A stretch of 64,000 nt of DNA from Marasmius tenuissimus (Eukaryota > Basidiomycota > Agaricomycetes > Agaricales > Marasmiaceae): the NCBI GenBank assembly GCA_029532415.1, contig JAQOTA010000068.1, positions 124,001 to 188,000 of the forward strand, written 5' to 3'. This document shows positions 1-11,571 of this stretch, one piece after another; the stretch's first letter is position 1; each line of letters starts with the position of its first letter. The notes under the pieces are model-generated. The model searched no databases and was not told the DNA's origin. It was given only the letters and a program-made list of their open reading frames with translations. The position numbers and the translations under genes are program-made.

Positions 1-500
1 CTATTCAGAGCTCCCCATCGCCTGTCGTCCTTCTTTTCCCCCTTGCCTTGAAGACCGTCTGTGTCCTGCTTTCCGAACTCCTTGGCTTGAGGAGAGTTCC
101 GAATTCGCGCTTGTATGCGCCTCGAGAAGAATTTCACCCACTCATTCATATTTATGTGTCGGATATCGAGACTATAATTCTGGAGAAGAGGGCTGGCGAT
201 CGTCTTCTTGGCCAATCGAAAAGCCAACATTCGGTTCCAAGGTGACTCTCGCATGGATTTGAGGGTCTGCCCGTTGAGGTCGAGGTGCTCGTCCTCAGTA
301 TAAGGTCCATGGCCCTGAGGATCGTCTTCAAACACTTTGAGCTCATCAATGGATACGCTCTGGTTGCTCCGGCCCAGTGCGAGAGCCAGAATGCGACGCC
401 CGAATCTCTAAAAGAGAGTTGTCCTCAATCATAAGGAGTCGGCAAACGGGACATGTGTCATGGACATACATTTTTGTAAAGTCTTTCAGCTCTCAAGAAT
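1..500 (-). CDS. Partial hypothetical protein with RING-like CPVCR
   Basis: Reading the minus strand, an open frame runs from an acceptor near 405 off the left edge (it includes IDELKVFEDDPQGHG and NMNEWVKFFSRR), so the 3' end lies outside the window. Upstream, at about 435-460, the same strand reads HDTCPVCRLL, which looks like the last two metal ligands of a RING-H2 finger. The two pieces are in different frames and would need a splice near TTTTAG at about 405. I could not reconstruct the first half of a RING domain: the expected Cys-x-His region near 480-540 needs a frame change. It may therefore be a spliced RING E3 ligase-like gene or a degraded one. There is no other clue to function. 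Confidence 0.33.
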
Positions 501-788
501 TTCGTCGAAGAGGAAGATGTAGCATCTGCCATTGGCATGGAAGGGAAGGAAGACGTCTCTCCGAAACATTATCGTGCAATTGTACTCTCCCCACGTGTTT
601 TACTCGTGCGCTATAGGCCTCAGGCTCAAGCTCAGGCTCGGGCTTGGGAAAGTAGATCCACAGATCCACACTCGGTGGAGGGAGGTCATGAGTTCGTCAA
701 GTACATAGGTTCTGTAGGTGAAAGTGATTCGACGTTAATTATCTAGTCGTTGCTCTGCCTTCTCCTTGCTCCGAAAGCCTCCCAAGGA

Positions 789-2706
789 TCACAAGTCGAG
801 CTGACTGACGGCTTCCATTCTGTCGTCCGAAGCTGAAACATCGGCGGCGGTTACAGTCTCAGGAGGGGGAGCCGAGTCTACCTCAAGTGAAAGCATCTTT
901 GCGGTATCGGCACGGGAATCCGATACGATCACTGGAGCCCAGATCGATACAACCTCAGCGGGGGGATTCGAGTCTGAAGTCGCTGAGGCCTGGTGAGGCG
1001 ATAGCGTGATAGTTACAGTCGAGATTTGGCGGGGGGTTGACACGGTCACCGGTGTCTGTGATGAGAACATAGTGATGGTCTTGACAGGGGGAATCGATGT
1101 GACAATCTCGGATGGGAATATGGTGACCGTTTTCGTAGTCAAAGAAGGTATCTCGACGAACGGGAGAGTAGGTGCGGCTACACTTGTCACGGCGGCTGGA
1201 ATGATAGGAGGCGCGTTGCGTGAGGCACTGTCTAGAGTCGACTTCCAAACGATAGTGGGTAGCTCCTAACGAGAGTAACTGTAAGCGACATTCCTTCCTG
1301 ACAAGATTGTGACTTACTATCGTGATCCTCTGGGATATGAGTCCCAATGATAATCCAACGACTAGGAAGATGACTGAGACGGTGAGATAGGACAGCTGTA
1401 TCAATGAGAATTGTTGCCGGATTCTCTTGGTGATGCTGCTGTTCGACCTTCGAAAAAGCAAGACGTCCTGCGATCGCTCACCGGTCGACCCAGCAATGAC
1501 AATGTAGGTCCAGTTGTCATCCCCAAAGCTCTGGCAGAAACGTGAGTTTGCAGAATTAAAGAGGGAACCTTCACATACTGCTACGGGTTGGACCAGCCCA
1601 CCCCTTGGGTACGCAAGTTTTTGTTCAACGGTGAATCGGTCCAGATTGTAGATTACAGCGTGCCCGGAATCTGTACCGGAGACGAGACGACTTCCGTCTT
1701 CGATGAGCGACATCTGGCGTGGGTACGGAACCACAGTCGGCGCTGTGCTCGGCAGTGTTGCCCGGTGCTTAAGGTCGGAGAAGGTAAAGGCTTCGCAGTG
1801 GCTGGCGGTGTTGGCGACGAGCTGGTCTCTTGCCTCATCGAGAGCAATTGAACCCCTGCGGCCTTATATCAGCAAATGCAGTTCCGGATCAATTGAAGCA
1901 AACTTACATTCGAGTCTCGTCGAGTTTTGAGATCACCCACTGCGAGATGACTACACCCGTTTGACGATCCAACTTCAGACTGTGTAGAACGTGAATTAGT
2001 CGACTGTTCTTCGTAGATCTCTGTGACTTACATCATGCCCCCACCACTAGCGAAGACATGCACGTTCCTGTATTCGTCGAACTTCACCGATTGAGGGATT
2101 TTGAAGGGAGGCTGCGTTTGAATATTGTAGATTTTGCTGAACTGACCGACGGACGAGAGTGTCCACACTGAGACCGTCTTATCGGCATGAGACACCGTTA
2201 TGTATGCCATGTCATTGGTGTTGATGTTCGACCTGTGAACATCCATGGAGAGGACTTGTTCTATAGTGATGTTTTGGATGGCATGAGACCATGACTCGAA
2301 AACCTAACAAACTCCTCAGAAACATACTAATGCACATTTTCAAAAGCACTCACCTGCAGGCTGTCATTCCAATGCCAAGCAGAGATATCGCCGGAGACGG
2401 CTCCGAGCAAGAGGACGTGTCGACTAGATTGCTCAAAGAAGAGCCATTTCGAGACAGTGATCAGGAACTTTGGTTCCGACGTGGAGGGGCATACATATGG
2501 AGTAGGTATCGCTACCGGGTTTAATGTATCGGTACTCCAGATTGATATTCCCCCGTAGCCTGGGGCTAAGTTGAAAGTAGAGTAGACAGGAAAATAGTGT
2601 TAGACAGACCTGTTGCAATAATAAATTTTGCCTTTACGGATATGGAGAGCGAAAGAACGGTGTCTCTTGGCCCAACAAGTGTTGCATACAAGCTATAGCG
2701 AGGCAT
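789..2706 (-). CDS. WD40-repeat protein with one transmembrane segment and Ser/Thr-rich tail
   Basis: About six exons join in frame from an ATG at 2706 to a stop at 789 and give about 540 residues. The N-terminal half has WD40-type blades, for example YGGISIWSTDTLNPV, AVSGDISAWHWND, ADKTVSVWTL, and SGTDSGHAVIYNLDRF. A strongly hydrophobic helix is encoded at about 1330-1395, just before the last intron. After it come about 160 residues rich in Ser, Thr, Val and Pro, with no more blades. The order blades, helix, Ser/Thr-rich tail suggests a single-pass membrane protein with the propeller on one side and a glycosylatable or disordered tail on the other. Introns are about 50 bases; the 50-base one after IIATG is typical. 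The ligand is unknown. I am confident of the gene model but not of any specific function. Confidence 0.75.
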
Positions 2707-3092
2707 GCTGATCAACAAAGAACTGCACTAACGGGAGGTAGAAGTCGAGAAATTCGTAAACGATGAAGCAAACGACAGTGAAAGGATGAAAGGGAGAGCA
2801 GACTGTAGAGCGCTGTGATCACTGTGATTGATATGATGGACGCCCACATGTATGCAACACGGTCACATCGTGGGCAGCAACAAGGTCAATCTTAGTTTGA
2901 ACAACGGGTGATCTCACAAAGGAAAGGGTGCACTAAGCGCTCCGTGCCGGACTGGATGAAAGGGAGATCGTATAGGTTGAGGCGACAATGGGGGTCGTGG
3001 TGTGGCTCAAAGACATCGGGAAATGGTTTTAAGACTTTGCGCCGAAGCATGTCAGTATTCCGCATTCTTTCCCCAAACCCTCAGCAACCACA
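2707..3092. other. Intergenic, no gene seen
   Basis: This is the divergent gap between the WD40 gene (minus) and the next gene (plus). A frame opens at 2908, but it lies out of register with the better supported frame that starts at 3093. No RNA gene or repeat was seen. Confidence 0.4.
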
Positions 3093-4132
3093 ATGTTTTC
3101 TCGCTCAGCATGCTTTCAACACACGGAGGTCTGGATGGACTCGCGCGTTTCTGTCTACACCGGCGCGGTCAGGACGCCGAAACGCCCGGAACGCAGTGTG
3201 CCTTACCCCCTCTCTCGACCTGCTTCTACGAGATGTAGCGTTCACTTTGACACCAACGAACATCCAGGCACCTCAGACCCTCCCACAACCCAGCGTCCTC
3301 CAACCCCAGCCCATACACGTTCTCCGGCTCCCACCGTCACGACTTCTGGATTGTCCCAGAACCCGGGCCCCTCAGGGTCATCTCGCTGTAACTCGTGCCA
3401 GAGTGGGCAACAGGAGAACTTCGATGAAGACCAGCTCGTTGACGACCATAACAGCCCGAATGTGCGCTCTTCTTCCTACTTTCTTTGTGCATTTAAAACT
3501 GACGGCAAAACTCCAACTAATCAGAACACCTCCAACTCGTGTTTGATGACCTACGCTATCACCACCAGCCTTGACGATGACGAACTGATTCCAAAGCCAA
3601 AGGGGGAAGCAGGCCGGCCAGGCTCGGGCGGATACACATTGGAGGCGGCTCTGGGGTGGCCTGACCAGAAATATGCAGCGGTCAAAGTGAGTCGATTGTC
3701 GCTTTACGCCTGGGATATAGGCTGAGCTCGAGACAGGACCACGTCAAAGAGCAGGTCTTGGACACCTTGGATCTCAACGTCTGCATGACTAAACAGCCAA
3801 AAAAATCGATCGGCAACATCAAAGAGACTGTGAGTTTGTTGTTCATGAGATCGTTGGTGCGCCATCTTACCTGTCTTTTGTACTAGTCCCTCGCGAAATT
3901 TCCCTTCCTCTCCAAGTATAAGAACCTCTGGCCAGTGACGGACTTCATTCCCAGCAACCTCAAGTATCGGAAGACGGCGCTGAAGCGTGAACAAGATTCG
4001 GCTTCTCTGAAGGAATTGCAGGAGGTAATCGTAGTACGGACGGCAGTCAATCCTCGCGTAGTTGAGGGGGGGGGAAGTTCGAGCATTACGACGCCGAGGC
4101 GTCTTCTACGTAATAGGAAGAGCAACAACTGA
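3093..4132 (+). CDS. Hypothetical protein, four exons
   Basis: An ATG at 3093 opens a frame with a Pro/Ser/Thr-rich N-terminal part (about 115 residues). It then splices at an AAT|GTGCGC donor near 3462 to a conserved-looking exon (NTSNSCLMTYAITTSLDDDE), then to one starting DHVKEQVLDTLDLNVC at about 3738, and finally to SLAKFPFLSKYKNLWPVTDF at about 3891, ending in a basic tail at 4132. All three joins keep phase and use GT...AG introns, which supports a real gene. No domain was recognised. The first exon has only composition to support it, so the start may lie elsewhere. It sits next to the Tnp2 element but has no visible relation to it. Confidence 0.5.
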
Positions 4133-4455
4133 TGAGATTCTTCGTAGTCACTACATGTATTGAAAACTGGTCTGCCTAAAACATTGATTCACGAGTGAAT
4201 GATCATTGCTAGTAAGAAGGCAATTTTCAAAGATATTCAGTGACAGAGGGTATAAAAAGGGCGTACCTTGCTGCGTCTCAAAACGGCTACTTCATCGTTA
4301 GACAATTGCCATCTTGCTGTATGACCAGCCAACTCTGCGCAGCCGACGAGCTCAAGCCGATCGTGGAACAAGGTAGAGACCAGTTTCGCCTCGAAACCGT
4401 GATCCCAGAACAAGCTGAACGGGTCGGGTGTCTCTCTTTGAGACGGCGCGCACCG
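4133..4455. other. Gap between hypothetical gene and transposase 3' end
   Basis: The transposase frame stops at 4456. Reading past it on the minus strand gives another open stretch (to 4287) that could be a further exon if an intron is present, but the splice is not clear. A CACTA pentamer occurs at about 4149; no matching TAGTG end was found on the far side of the element. Confidence 0.3.
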
Positions 4456-7400
4456 TCAGACCACCAGCCGGATTTTGCCGTTCTGGTCTTCGACGATATA
4501 CTCGATGCGGCCGGCACTCCACCGTTGATCACGAGAATCCTTGGAATGAAAACAAACGTAGCTGTTCGCTTCATTGACGGTATGAGTGGTGAAGCGACCG
4601 AGGGCGTGATCCATTTGGCGGAACGCTTTGCGAGGAGTCGCCGAGAACAACGTCAATACAGCCAGCGGTATATGGTCATCAGGAAGTAACTTCTTCCCGA
4701 TGGGAGGATCGTCGTGCTCCACGGCTTCTTCATCATGACCATGGTCGCTGCTTGCGGAGCCAAATGTGTATCCATACATGTCGTTAATCAGGTTAACACA
4801 TTTATGAAACAACCCGGGGACGTGATTGAGGATTAGCCATTGTCGGAAACCAGCGCTTTTGCAATAAGTGTGCAGGAGGGTGCTTTCATATTCACCTAGT
4901 TGAGGAGGTCAGCGAGAGCTTCCGAGAGGGGACAATCGTACCAACCAGATTTATGATTAATATTAACACGTTGCAGTTTCCCTATCAACCTCTCTCCAGG
5001 TAAACACCAAAAGTTGTAGATTGGACCGTATAAGTCCATGAAGTGGAAGATATGGGATCCTAAATGATGAACTGGAAGACCGAAACCTGGGAAATACCTC
5101 TTGATTCCCTCAATATGTCGCGCCCAGCAGTCCCGGAACTTTATTTGGTTGTGTAACGTTAGTCTATGTTTCGCCATATGCAGCGAGGCACAAGTCAGCC
5201 ACATCGATGTCTCCACAGCAGGGGCCATATCTTCCGCGTCCGCGAACGCAAGGGGGGATCCCTCGCCGCAGCTCAAGAGAGCCATAGGGAGGTGGATCTC
5301 GTACAGGATCCTCCAGTTGTCTGCCTTTAGGGAACCGGCAGCGGGTAAGCCGACATTCGGTGGCGGTTTAGCAGTCTCTGTGGGTATAACGATCTTTGCT
5401 ATGGCTTCATGAACACGGGGGAGAACTCTTCGGGACGGAAATGGCGTCCATGGTAAAGGTTGCACGGGTTTCGAAAATCTCTGTCAAATAACTTGATCAG
5501 GAAGGTAACAATGAAGGGAAAGGTCGACGTACCCATTGAACTAGGGCTTCAACCAAACTCCTCTTGTCATGCTTTCCGGGCGGCAAACAATCAGTGTCGA
5601 CACAAACGAACTTGAGTGCCTTGGACGGTATATTACGAAACAGTCTATCGTAAAGCTTTACGCGCCCGAATCGCTCATCTTCTGTCACTGGCTGACGTAG
5701 ATGGCGATGTGTGCTGAATATTCCCGTCGCCGTGGTGTAGCTCATATTTTGCGTAAGTGAGTCAAGCAAGGCGGACCGTTCTGTGTGCCCCGTCGCCTCC
5801 TCGTGCGGGGAACCGTGCAGTAGGCGGTTGGATCGGGTTGTGAACTCGGGCCAGATGAATGAATCTTGAATCACTTCATCAACGCGCTAGATAAAGAGTC
5901 AGACAAGGTCTTAGAATGCAAGAGACCCGCTCACCCAGTCGACCAGTGACTTAGCCATCTGAGCCTTGGTGATAAGGTTGTGGCTTTGTGTCAGGGTGGC
6001 TACAGAGTGGGCTTGAATCGTCTGTTCGGCCAAGGCCAACAACCCGCAGCACATATAATATAGCGTGGTCCACAAGCTCTTCGTCAACTCCTTCTCGACA
6101 TCTGCCCGTGCCCCTGCCGTAGGTCTGCTTAGCGAGAGGGTCGTTTGTATGCTTTTCAACTCCCTCTGCATTTTACTGTCAGCATCGATGAGACGCTCCA
6201 ACTCCTCCCGTTTGGCGGCCCACCATCGACGGATACCATCGGGTAAGTGGTCCCATTGCAAATTGAGAATGTAATCATGATCATCAGACCGAAAGTTGAG
6301 GGACGACAATGGAGGAGGAAGAGTAAAGTCGTGAGTGAAGGAAATCTGCTCTGGTCCGACTGAATCATCTTCGGTGGACTTGTCGGGATTTCCGAGGCCT
6401 AATGGGCCTCTCCAGAACATGTTTTGAGCTCTGAGATGAACGGTGTGTGCAGGATCAACGGTAGCCTGGAGGGATGACCGCCAATAGGGAAGGCGGTAGA
6501 GTTCAGTGAGACGTGTGCCGTACATCTTCTCAACATCTCCTCGTGCTCCATCAGACTCGGCACTCAGCCATTTCTGCGAACCCTCTCTCATGCGTTTATC
6601 GTCTGCAGGCTCCCAAGTCTCGTAATCAGTGCAAAGTAAGTTTCCCTGGTGCCATAACTTGCATACATGACAGAGGTTGTGAGAGGTGACATCCAGAAGA
6701 CCTGAGAAGGGACGAGCGGCTCTCAGATCCATGAAAATGGCTGCCAGTGCTATCCGATCGATGCGGCTGTAGGGAGTAGAGGTCTGCCCTCCATAACCGT
6801 AGACACGAACGCCACGCGTGTATCCCTGGAGTAGGTCGTTTATGACCGGTTTGAGGTAGTGACGATGATGTGATTGTGTGGCATCGGGTTCATGAGGACC
6901 TTGAATAAGGCCCGGAATGTAGACGTAGGCCGGATCATTTCTGATATCAAGGGGAAGGTTGAGGCAGTACAAGGCCATCACGCCAGTCTTAGACGTCTTT
7001 GAACCGATTCCATTTCCTTCTACGTTGAAAAAATCCGCGTACAGTCCGAAGAAGTAGCGTCCCTCATCGCCCTGTTCTGAAACAAACCCCCTTCCATCAT
7101 GTCCTCGAAACTCACGGAAAAAACGACCGTGTGGTGCCTTGTTTCGGTGCTCTGGCTCATTATCGATGCAGGCGGCAACTTCATCACAGAACCGTTCCGC
7201 GTGTTCGCGGACTTTGGGAAGGGTGAGAAAACGTCCGAACCAGTCGAAGAATGGATAATATTTGAATGTTTTGATGGGCTCGCCGTCGTGGAGCAGTGGA
7301 GTGTCGCAGGGAGGGAAGTGAGGAGACGGTTGGTCACGGCATATCTCCGGATACTTGTTCGAGGAATCGGGCGGATAGGTGAAACTGCAATTTGGGCAGA

Positions 7401-8379
7401 CCGCGTACACGATCGTTTCAACGTCGAGGTTAAACCGAGCCTCCAGAGTTCGGACATCTTCTGGTATGGCCTCAATGGCATCGTACTGCTGCTGTGGAGG
7501 GTCGAGTACTCCCAATGCGATTAAGGAATTGCCGAATATCTTCATCATCCTCAGGATCAAGTTAGCACTTCGCCGGCTAGCTCCATCGAATACTCGATTG
7601 GCCAGGACTAAGCAATATGCAACAAGCGTCGCCGTATGCCGGCTACTGGACCTCAGATTGGACAAGCCTATGTAGCAGATTCAAGTTAGAAGCGATTTTT
7701 CGCATCGCGATGTGAGAAAAGGAGACTCACGGTTGTCTATCTTCATTGGGCTGTTGTCAGGAAACTTCGACCGCCACGCACGACACGTATTCTCAATTGT
7801 GGAGATAGTCATACGGACCTCCTCAACACGCTCCGCTGCATACGACCTCCTGACTTCCAATAAAGATTTGCGAGTATCAGCAGTTTTTGCTTCTGCGGAT
7901 CTTAGGTGGTTATCAACGTCTTCGCTGGCCATGTTTTCCGTCAACTCCTCGAGAGATACGACCACCGCCTCCATCTGCGCCTTGATAGCCGAGACTTGTT
8001 CCTCGGCTTCAATGTTCCTTGGGTCTCGTTCTCTGTAGCTCCCAAGTAGACTTGCGAGGGCATAACCCCCTTCCGACGAGGCCGTTGGGTTGGCCTGGGG
8101 CTCGTGGTGAGAGGGCAGCTTCAGAGACAGGTTTGTGGAACTTACTGGGCGTGAATGCTGACCTTCAAGACCGGGAGGTGTAATCGGAGGCTCCATATCG
8201 TCGTGGGGAGTAAAGGCCTGTAGGACCCGTTCAAATTCATCCCTGTTATCCTGATGATTGCTCGTGGACGACGATTGTGCGGGTGGAGGGGAAGGTACAG
8301 TGGCTGGTGGAGCGACTGAGGACGCTAATACTCTGCCTAAAAAGCCTGGATAATAATCCTCTGCTCTTTGTCTCTTCAT
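4456..8379 (-). CDS. Tnp2-type (CACTA/CMC superfamily) transposase
   Basis: Five exons join in phase (introns near 7680-7735, 5888-5930, 5484-5530 and 4898-4945) and give about 1,230 residues. Exon 1 carries a Pro/Ser-rich start and a coiled coil (residues about 120-200). Exon 2 has an early zinc-ribbon-like VCPNCSFTYPP, then the Tnp2 core: YFFGLYADFFNVEGN, MALYCLNLPLDIRNDP, IPGLIQGPHEPD, and a later HNLCHVCKLW. Exon 4 has the C-terminal Tnp2 signature HHLGSHIFHFMDLYGPIYNF followed by ERLIGKL and HKSGEYESTLLHTYCK. These blocks match Tnp2-family transposases known from Agaricomycetes and plant En/Spm elements, which cut and paste DNA. No stop or frameshift was seen, so the copy may be active or young. 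The exact C-terminus could extend past 4456 by another exon. Confidence 0.8.
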
Positions 8380-8546
8380 TGGGAGAGGTGATGGATAACT
8401 TCTGAAGAACGTAACTCATTTAGGCAGACTCAGATATACTAACAAAGTCAGGTAAAGAGATCATATATGGAGAGACATGTGGTTGCTCTATGTAGAGAAG
8501 CGAGAATCACAAGGCGATGGGCCCTGACGCATTATCGATCCACGCG

Positions 8547-9177
8547 TCACTTCATTGCGTTGGCTTGTTCTCCGCGCTCGCAGACTTTGGGAAGCATAAG
8601 AAAACGTCTGAAACAATCGAAGAGTGGGTGATATTCAAATGTTTTGACGGGTTCGCCATCTTGGCGAAGTGGAGTATTGCAAGGGAGGGAGTGGGGAGAC
8701 GCTTGGTAACGACACGTCTCTGGGCATCTGTTCGGGGCATCGGGCGGGTAGATGAAGCTGCACTTCGGACAGACCACATACACAATCGTCTTGACCTCGA
8801 GATTAAACTGAGCCTCCAGTGCTCGAATATCTCCAGGTAGAATCTCAACGTCTTCGGGCTGTTGCTGCGGAGGTTCACCCACTCCGAATAATGCCATTAG
8901 GTCGGTCTGCTGGTCGACGTTAAAAGACAACCCCGGTAATCAGAAGGCTTGTCGAGCTCACTGAATGCTGACCCCAAGGCCCCTCTGCACCTCCAGGGTC
9001 AACGGGTGCAGTCAGGGTTTCAACACTGTCATCGCGAGCAATGTTGCACTCATCACCACCGCCATGGACATTACACATGGACGAAAAGGGTTCTGCAGTT
9101 ACTGGTACAGCAGCTGAGGACCCTCGTGCATTAGCCCGAGTGTCTGGATAATGGTTCTCTGTACTTCTTTCACGCAT
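8547..9177 (-). pseudogene. Truncated second copy of the Tnp2 transposase 5' end
   Basis: Directly upstream of the full gene lies a diverged copy of its first two exons. The start MRERSTENHYPD parallels MKRQRAEDYYPG. The later part, with PPQQQPEDVEILPGDIRALE and VCPKCSFIYPPDAPNRCPE, parallels PPQQQYDAIEAIPEDVRTLE and VCPNCSFTYPPDSSNKYPE in the intact copy. The coiled-coil part is missing and the frame ends after KVCERGEQANAMK, so only the N-terminal zinc-ribbon region remains. The flanking DNA just upstream of both starts is also alike: the stretch with acatgtggt and atcac-aggcgatg occurs at about 8482-8520 and at about 9278-9322. The copy is most simply a tandem duplication or nested insertion that lost its catalytic part. 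Confidence 0.7.
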
Positions 9178-9417
9178 CGGAAGTCTGTGAGATAGGAAAT
9201 TCGAAACACTGGATCGTTCGACCGAGGCATTTAATATAAGAAATCAAGTAAAAAATTATCATGTGGAAGAGGGCGAAACATGTGGTCGCGAAATGTATGA
9301 TATGTGGATCACGAGGCGATGTAATTACTTGGAAGATCTCCCCGAAAGTGCTACCCATCAATCTGTCTCCTAAGCTGCATTGTTGGCCTGAGCAGCATCG
9401 TTGGCCTGCTGTCGGAT

Positions 9418-9861
9418 CTACCGGTTTCTCCTGGTAAGGTCGTAACACCTTCTGTAACGTTGATGAGCAAGCCCAACCGTGATGACGTGGGGCTTCGGCC
9501 ACGGGAACATATATCTTTGTGGCTTGTCAAGTCCTCGTTTGTTTCGGAGTACCACGAGTTGCGCTGACAGGCGTGGATTAGGAAATGGGGGAGCAAGCAT
9601 GACCGCGTCGCAAGACGGACAGTAAACCTTGGTGGTGAACATGTCCCTGGCTTCTTCAGCGATATTCCCCAACTTCTGTTTTCTATGACTATAGATGCAC
9701 TTCGCACAGTAAGTCGTACCGCAACAGGCGGTTCTGGAAGTTTCGCTCGTGGTGGAAGAGCGAACGAGTCCGGAAAATAAATGACCGAAGGACGAACATC
9801 TCCAGATTCCGACTTTTAGTCGAACCGTTGGCGAGCAATCATTCGTGCTCTCCATAGGCAT
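9418..9861 (-). CDS. Small cysteine-containing hypothetical protein
   Basis: A 147-residue uninterrupted frame starts at ATG 9861. It has a RING- or zinc-ribbon-like central part: TACCGTTYCAKCIYSHRKQK, then VYCPSCDAVMLAPPFPNP about 30 residues on. The spacing (CC-x4-C-x2-C ... C-x2-C) could bind one or two zinc ions. The first CxxC pair of a true RING is not evident, so the domain may be partial or need an upstream exon. It lies just upstream of the transposase copies on the same strand. I do not recognise the family. Confidence 0.4.
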   Translation of the reverse strand: MPMESTNDCSPTVRLKVGIWRCSSFGHLFSGLVRSSTTSETSRTACCGTTYCAKCIYSHRKQKLGNIAEEARDMFTTKVYCPSCDAVMLAPPFPNPRLSAQLVVLRNKRGLDKPQRYMFPWPKPHVITVGLAHQRYRRCYDLTRRNR

Positions 9862-11488
9862 TTAGCCATTTCGCCGGACATCTGGGAGGCAGGACTGTTT
9901 GATTGTTGGTCGCCGAGTGTCCATACTTGGGGTTCAAGGATTGAGCCCTACCCATTCTGGATACTCAGTTCGCAATTGTTGACCTCTTAAGGTTGTTTCA
10001 TGAGTACAAATCTTGTGTTGCCAGGTGAGCATACGAGGTTTATTCGTACGGGCACTGGGTCGACATTTATTCGCACTCAGTACTCAGGGCTGGATGGTTT
10101 TTATCCATTCCAGCATTGATAGTAACGGGAGGGGGACATGCACAGCGATCATAGATCATCATGGTGGCGGTATAAGACTGGGAGGACTTGAGCTGAAGGA
10201 TTCGGAGGAAAATCAGGATTGACACGAGGTGGAAGTCGCAAGAAGAAAGCGCTGACACAAACAATTACAAATGAAAGTGTTTCGTTGTGATTGTGATCGT
10301 AAGTCATTACAAGTTGATTACAAGCCTTCGTAATGTCCTCATATTGCCCTTTTCCCCCCACAAAATGGACCACAGGCTGGCTAAAGTCCACCTATATCTG
10401 ACTGGATAAATGCCAGTCAAATTTAGATGCGAATAAACTTCCATCTACTTCTCCTTACAGCCATGAAGCATCAGCGTCTCATATGCCTGCAGGAAGCGCA
10501 TATCACCCCGCTGCTCTTACTCGCACCTAAGGCTCATAGGGTGGACACGCACGAATCACAAGTGACCGTCCCACTTCCGTCACCACGAACACTCTGTCAT
10601 TCTGGTACCTCCAGTAAGCCTCCAGAAGCTGGTGTTCTCCAAAAATCTTACCATCAGTCCTCTTTCTAGAACCTCTCAGAGGCGTGTCCCGCGATGGTCT
10701 TTGCCCGACCAAGTTTATTGAAAAATAGATTAGGAGAGTATCCAAGGTACCCAAACGTCCAAATAGTCTGCACATTGCTGTATGCGCCATATTGGACTAT
10801 ATATTATGATTCACGAAATATTGACAATTTTCGCCCTGAGCGGCCCAAGCTCGAGACGCGCCGCAACCAGAATTCTCAGAGATAGTGGCTGGGTTACCAT
10901 CCACTCTCGTTGCAAAGTAGAATCATAATTGTGTCCTGCGGAAAGAACTACAAGCGAACTTCCTGAAGCGAACAATATCCATGTACAATCACAACTAGGC
11001 TTCGGCTTCGAGGCGACTATCAAGCGTAGCCTTTGGCCCAGTCGATGGTGATGGCGTATTCCGGGAGGAGGAAGCCATCTTCATCCCTTGATGATCGCCA
11101 TTCTCAACAATTTCGAGCGTCAAAGCTGTATTATTGGGAGAGTACTGGCCGTTGTGAAACGAGTGGGCCCGTTTTACGTCGGACCAGATAAAGCGACCTC
11201 TACATCTCTGTGGACCGCCTCCCTAGTCTATCAAGCTGCAAGCACTAAGCAGGCGCGAGCGAAAACCAATCATGCATGGCTTTCAGGGCGTCAATTCTAA
11301 CCAATATGAAGGAAACAGAGAGAAATCGTCAATCTGAACGAAGGAAGGCACCGACAAATAGATATATCAACCCACTGCGCACTCAGTTATGGGATACGGT
11401 GAGTCGTTCAACTTGTTTTGCTGTACTCTACTGAAGTTTTAGTGTTCGTCACAGTTGAAGATACGGTATATACAGCACAGGGATTACT
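9862..11488. other. Gene-poor stretch
   Basis: Several frames of 60 to 90 codons exist on both strands (for example minus 10149-10391 and 10527-10790), but none has a recognisable domain, consistent splice partners or a coding-like composition. No tRNA was seen. Confidence 0.35.
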
Positions 11489-11550
11489 ATGAACACATCA
11501 AGAAAGGATAGGAATACATCAAGAAAGGATAGGAATACAACAAGAAAGGG
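11489..11550 (+). repeat. Three-copy 21-base tandem repeat
   Basis: The unit gaatacatcaagaaaggata(g) is repeated about three times with few differences, just downstream of the T5orf172 gene stop. The period is 21 bases. It is a minisatellite-like short tandem array with no coding role that I can see. Confidence 0.7.
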
Positions 11551-11571
11551 TATCAAACCATCGATCAGACG

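Larger units (their letters stand above)
4456..9340 (-). mobile_element. Tnp2-family DNA transposon region (ends not resolved)
   Basis: The full-length transposase and the truncated tandem copy define a mobile-element region. Terminal inverted repeats and the short target duplication expected of CACTA elements were not identified by eye, so the borders given are only those of the recognisable coding and promoter-like homology. The small ORF at 9418-9861 may be cargo or host DNA. Confidence 0.55.

Noticed and set aside
2908..3546. 212-codon plus frame overlapping the hypothetical gene
   Set aside because: It is in a different register from the frame that splices cleanly into the later exons; composition is Arg/Ser-rich as in shadow frames.
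4145..4160. CACTA pentamer as the left end of the Tnp2 element
   Set aside because: No matching inverted TAGTG end or target duplication was found on the other side; a pentamer is expected by chance.
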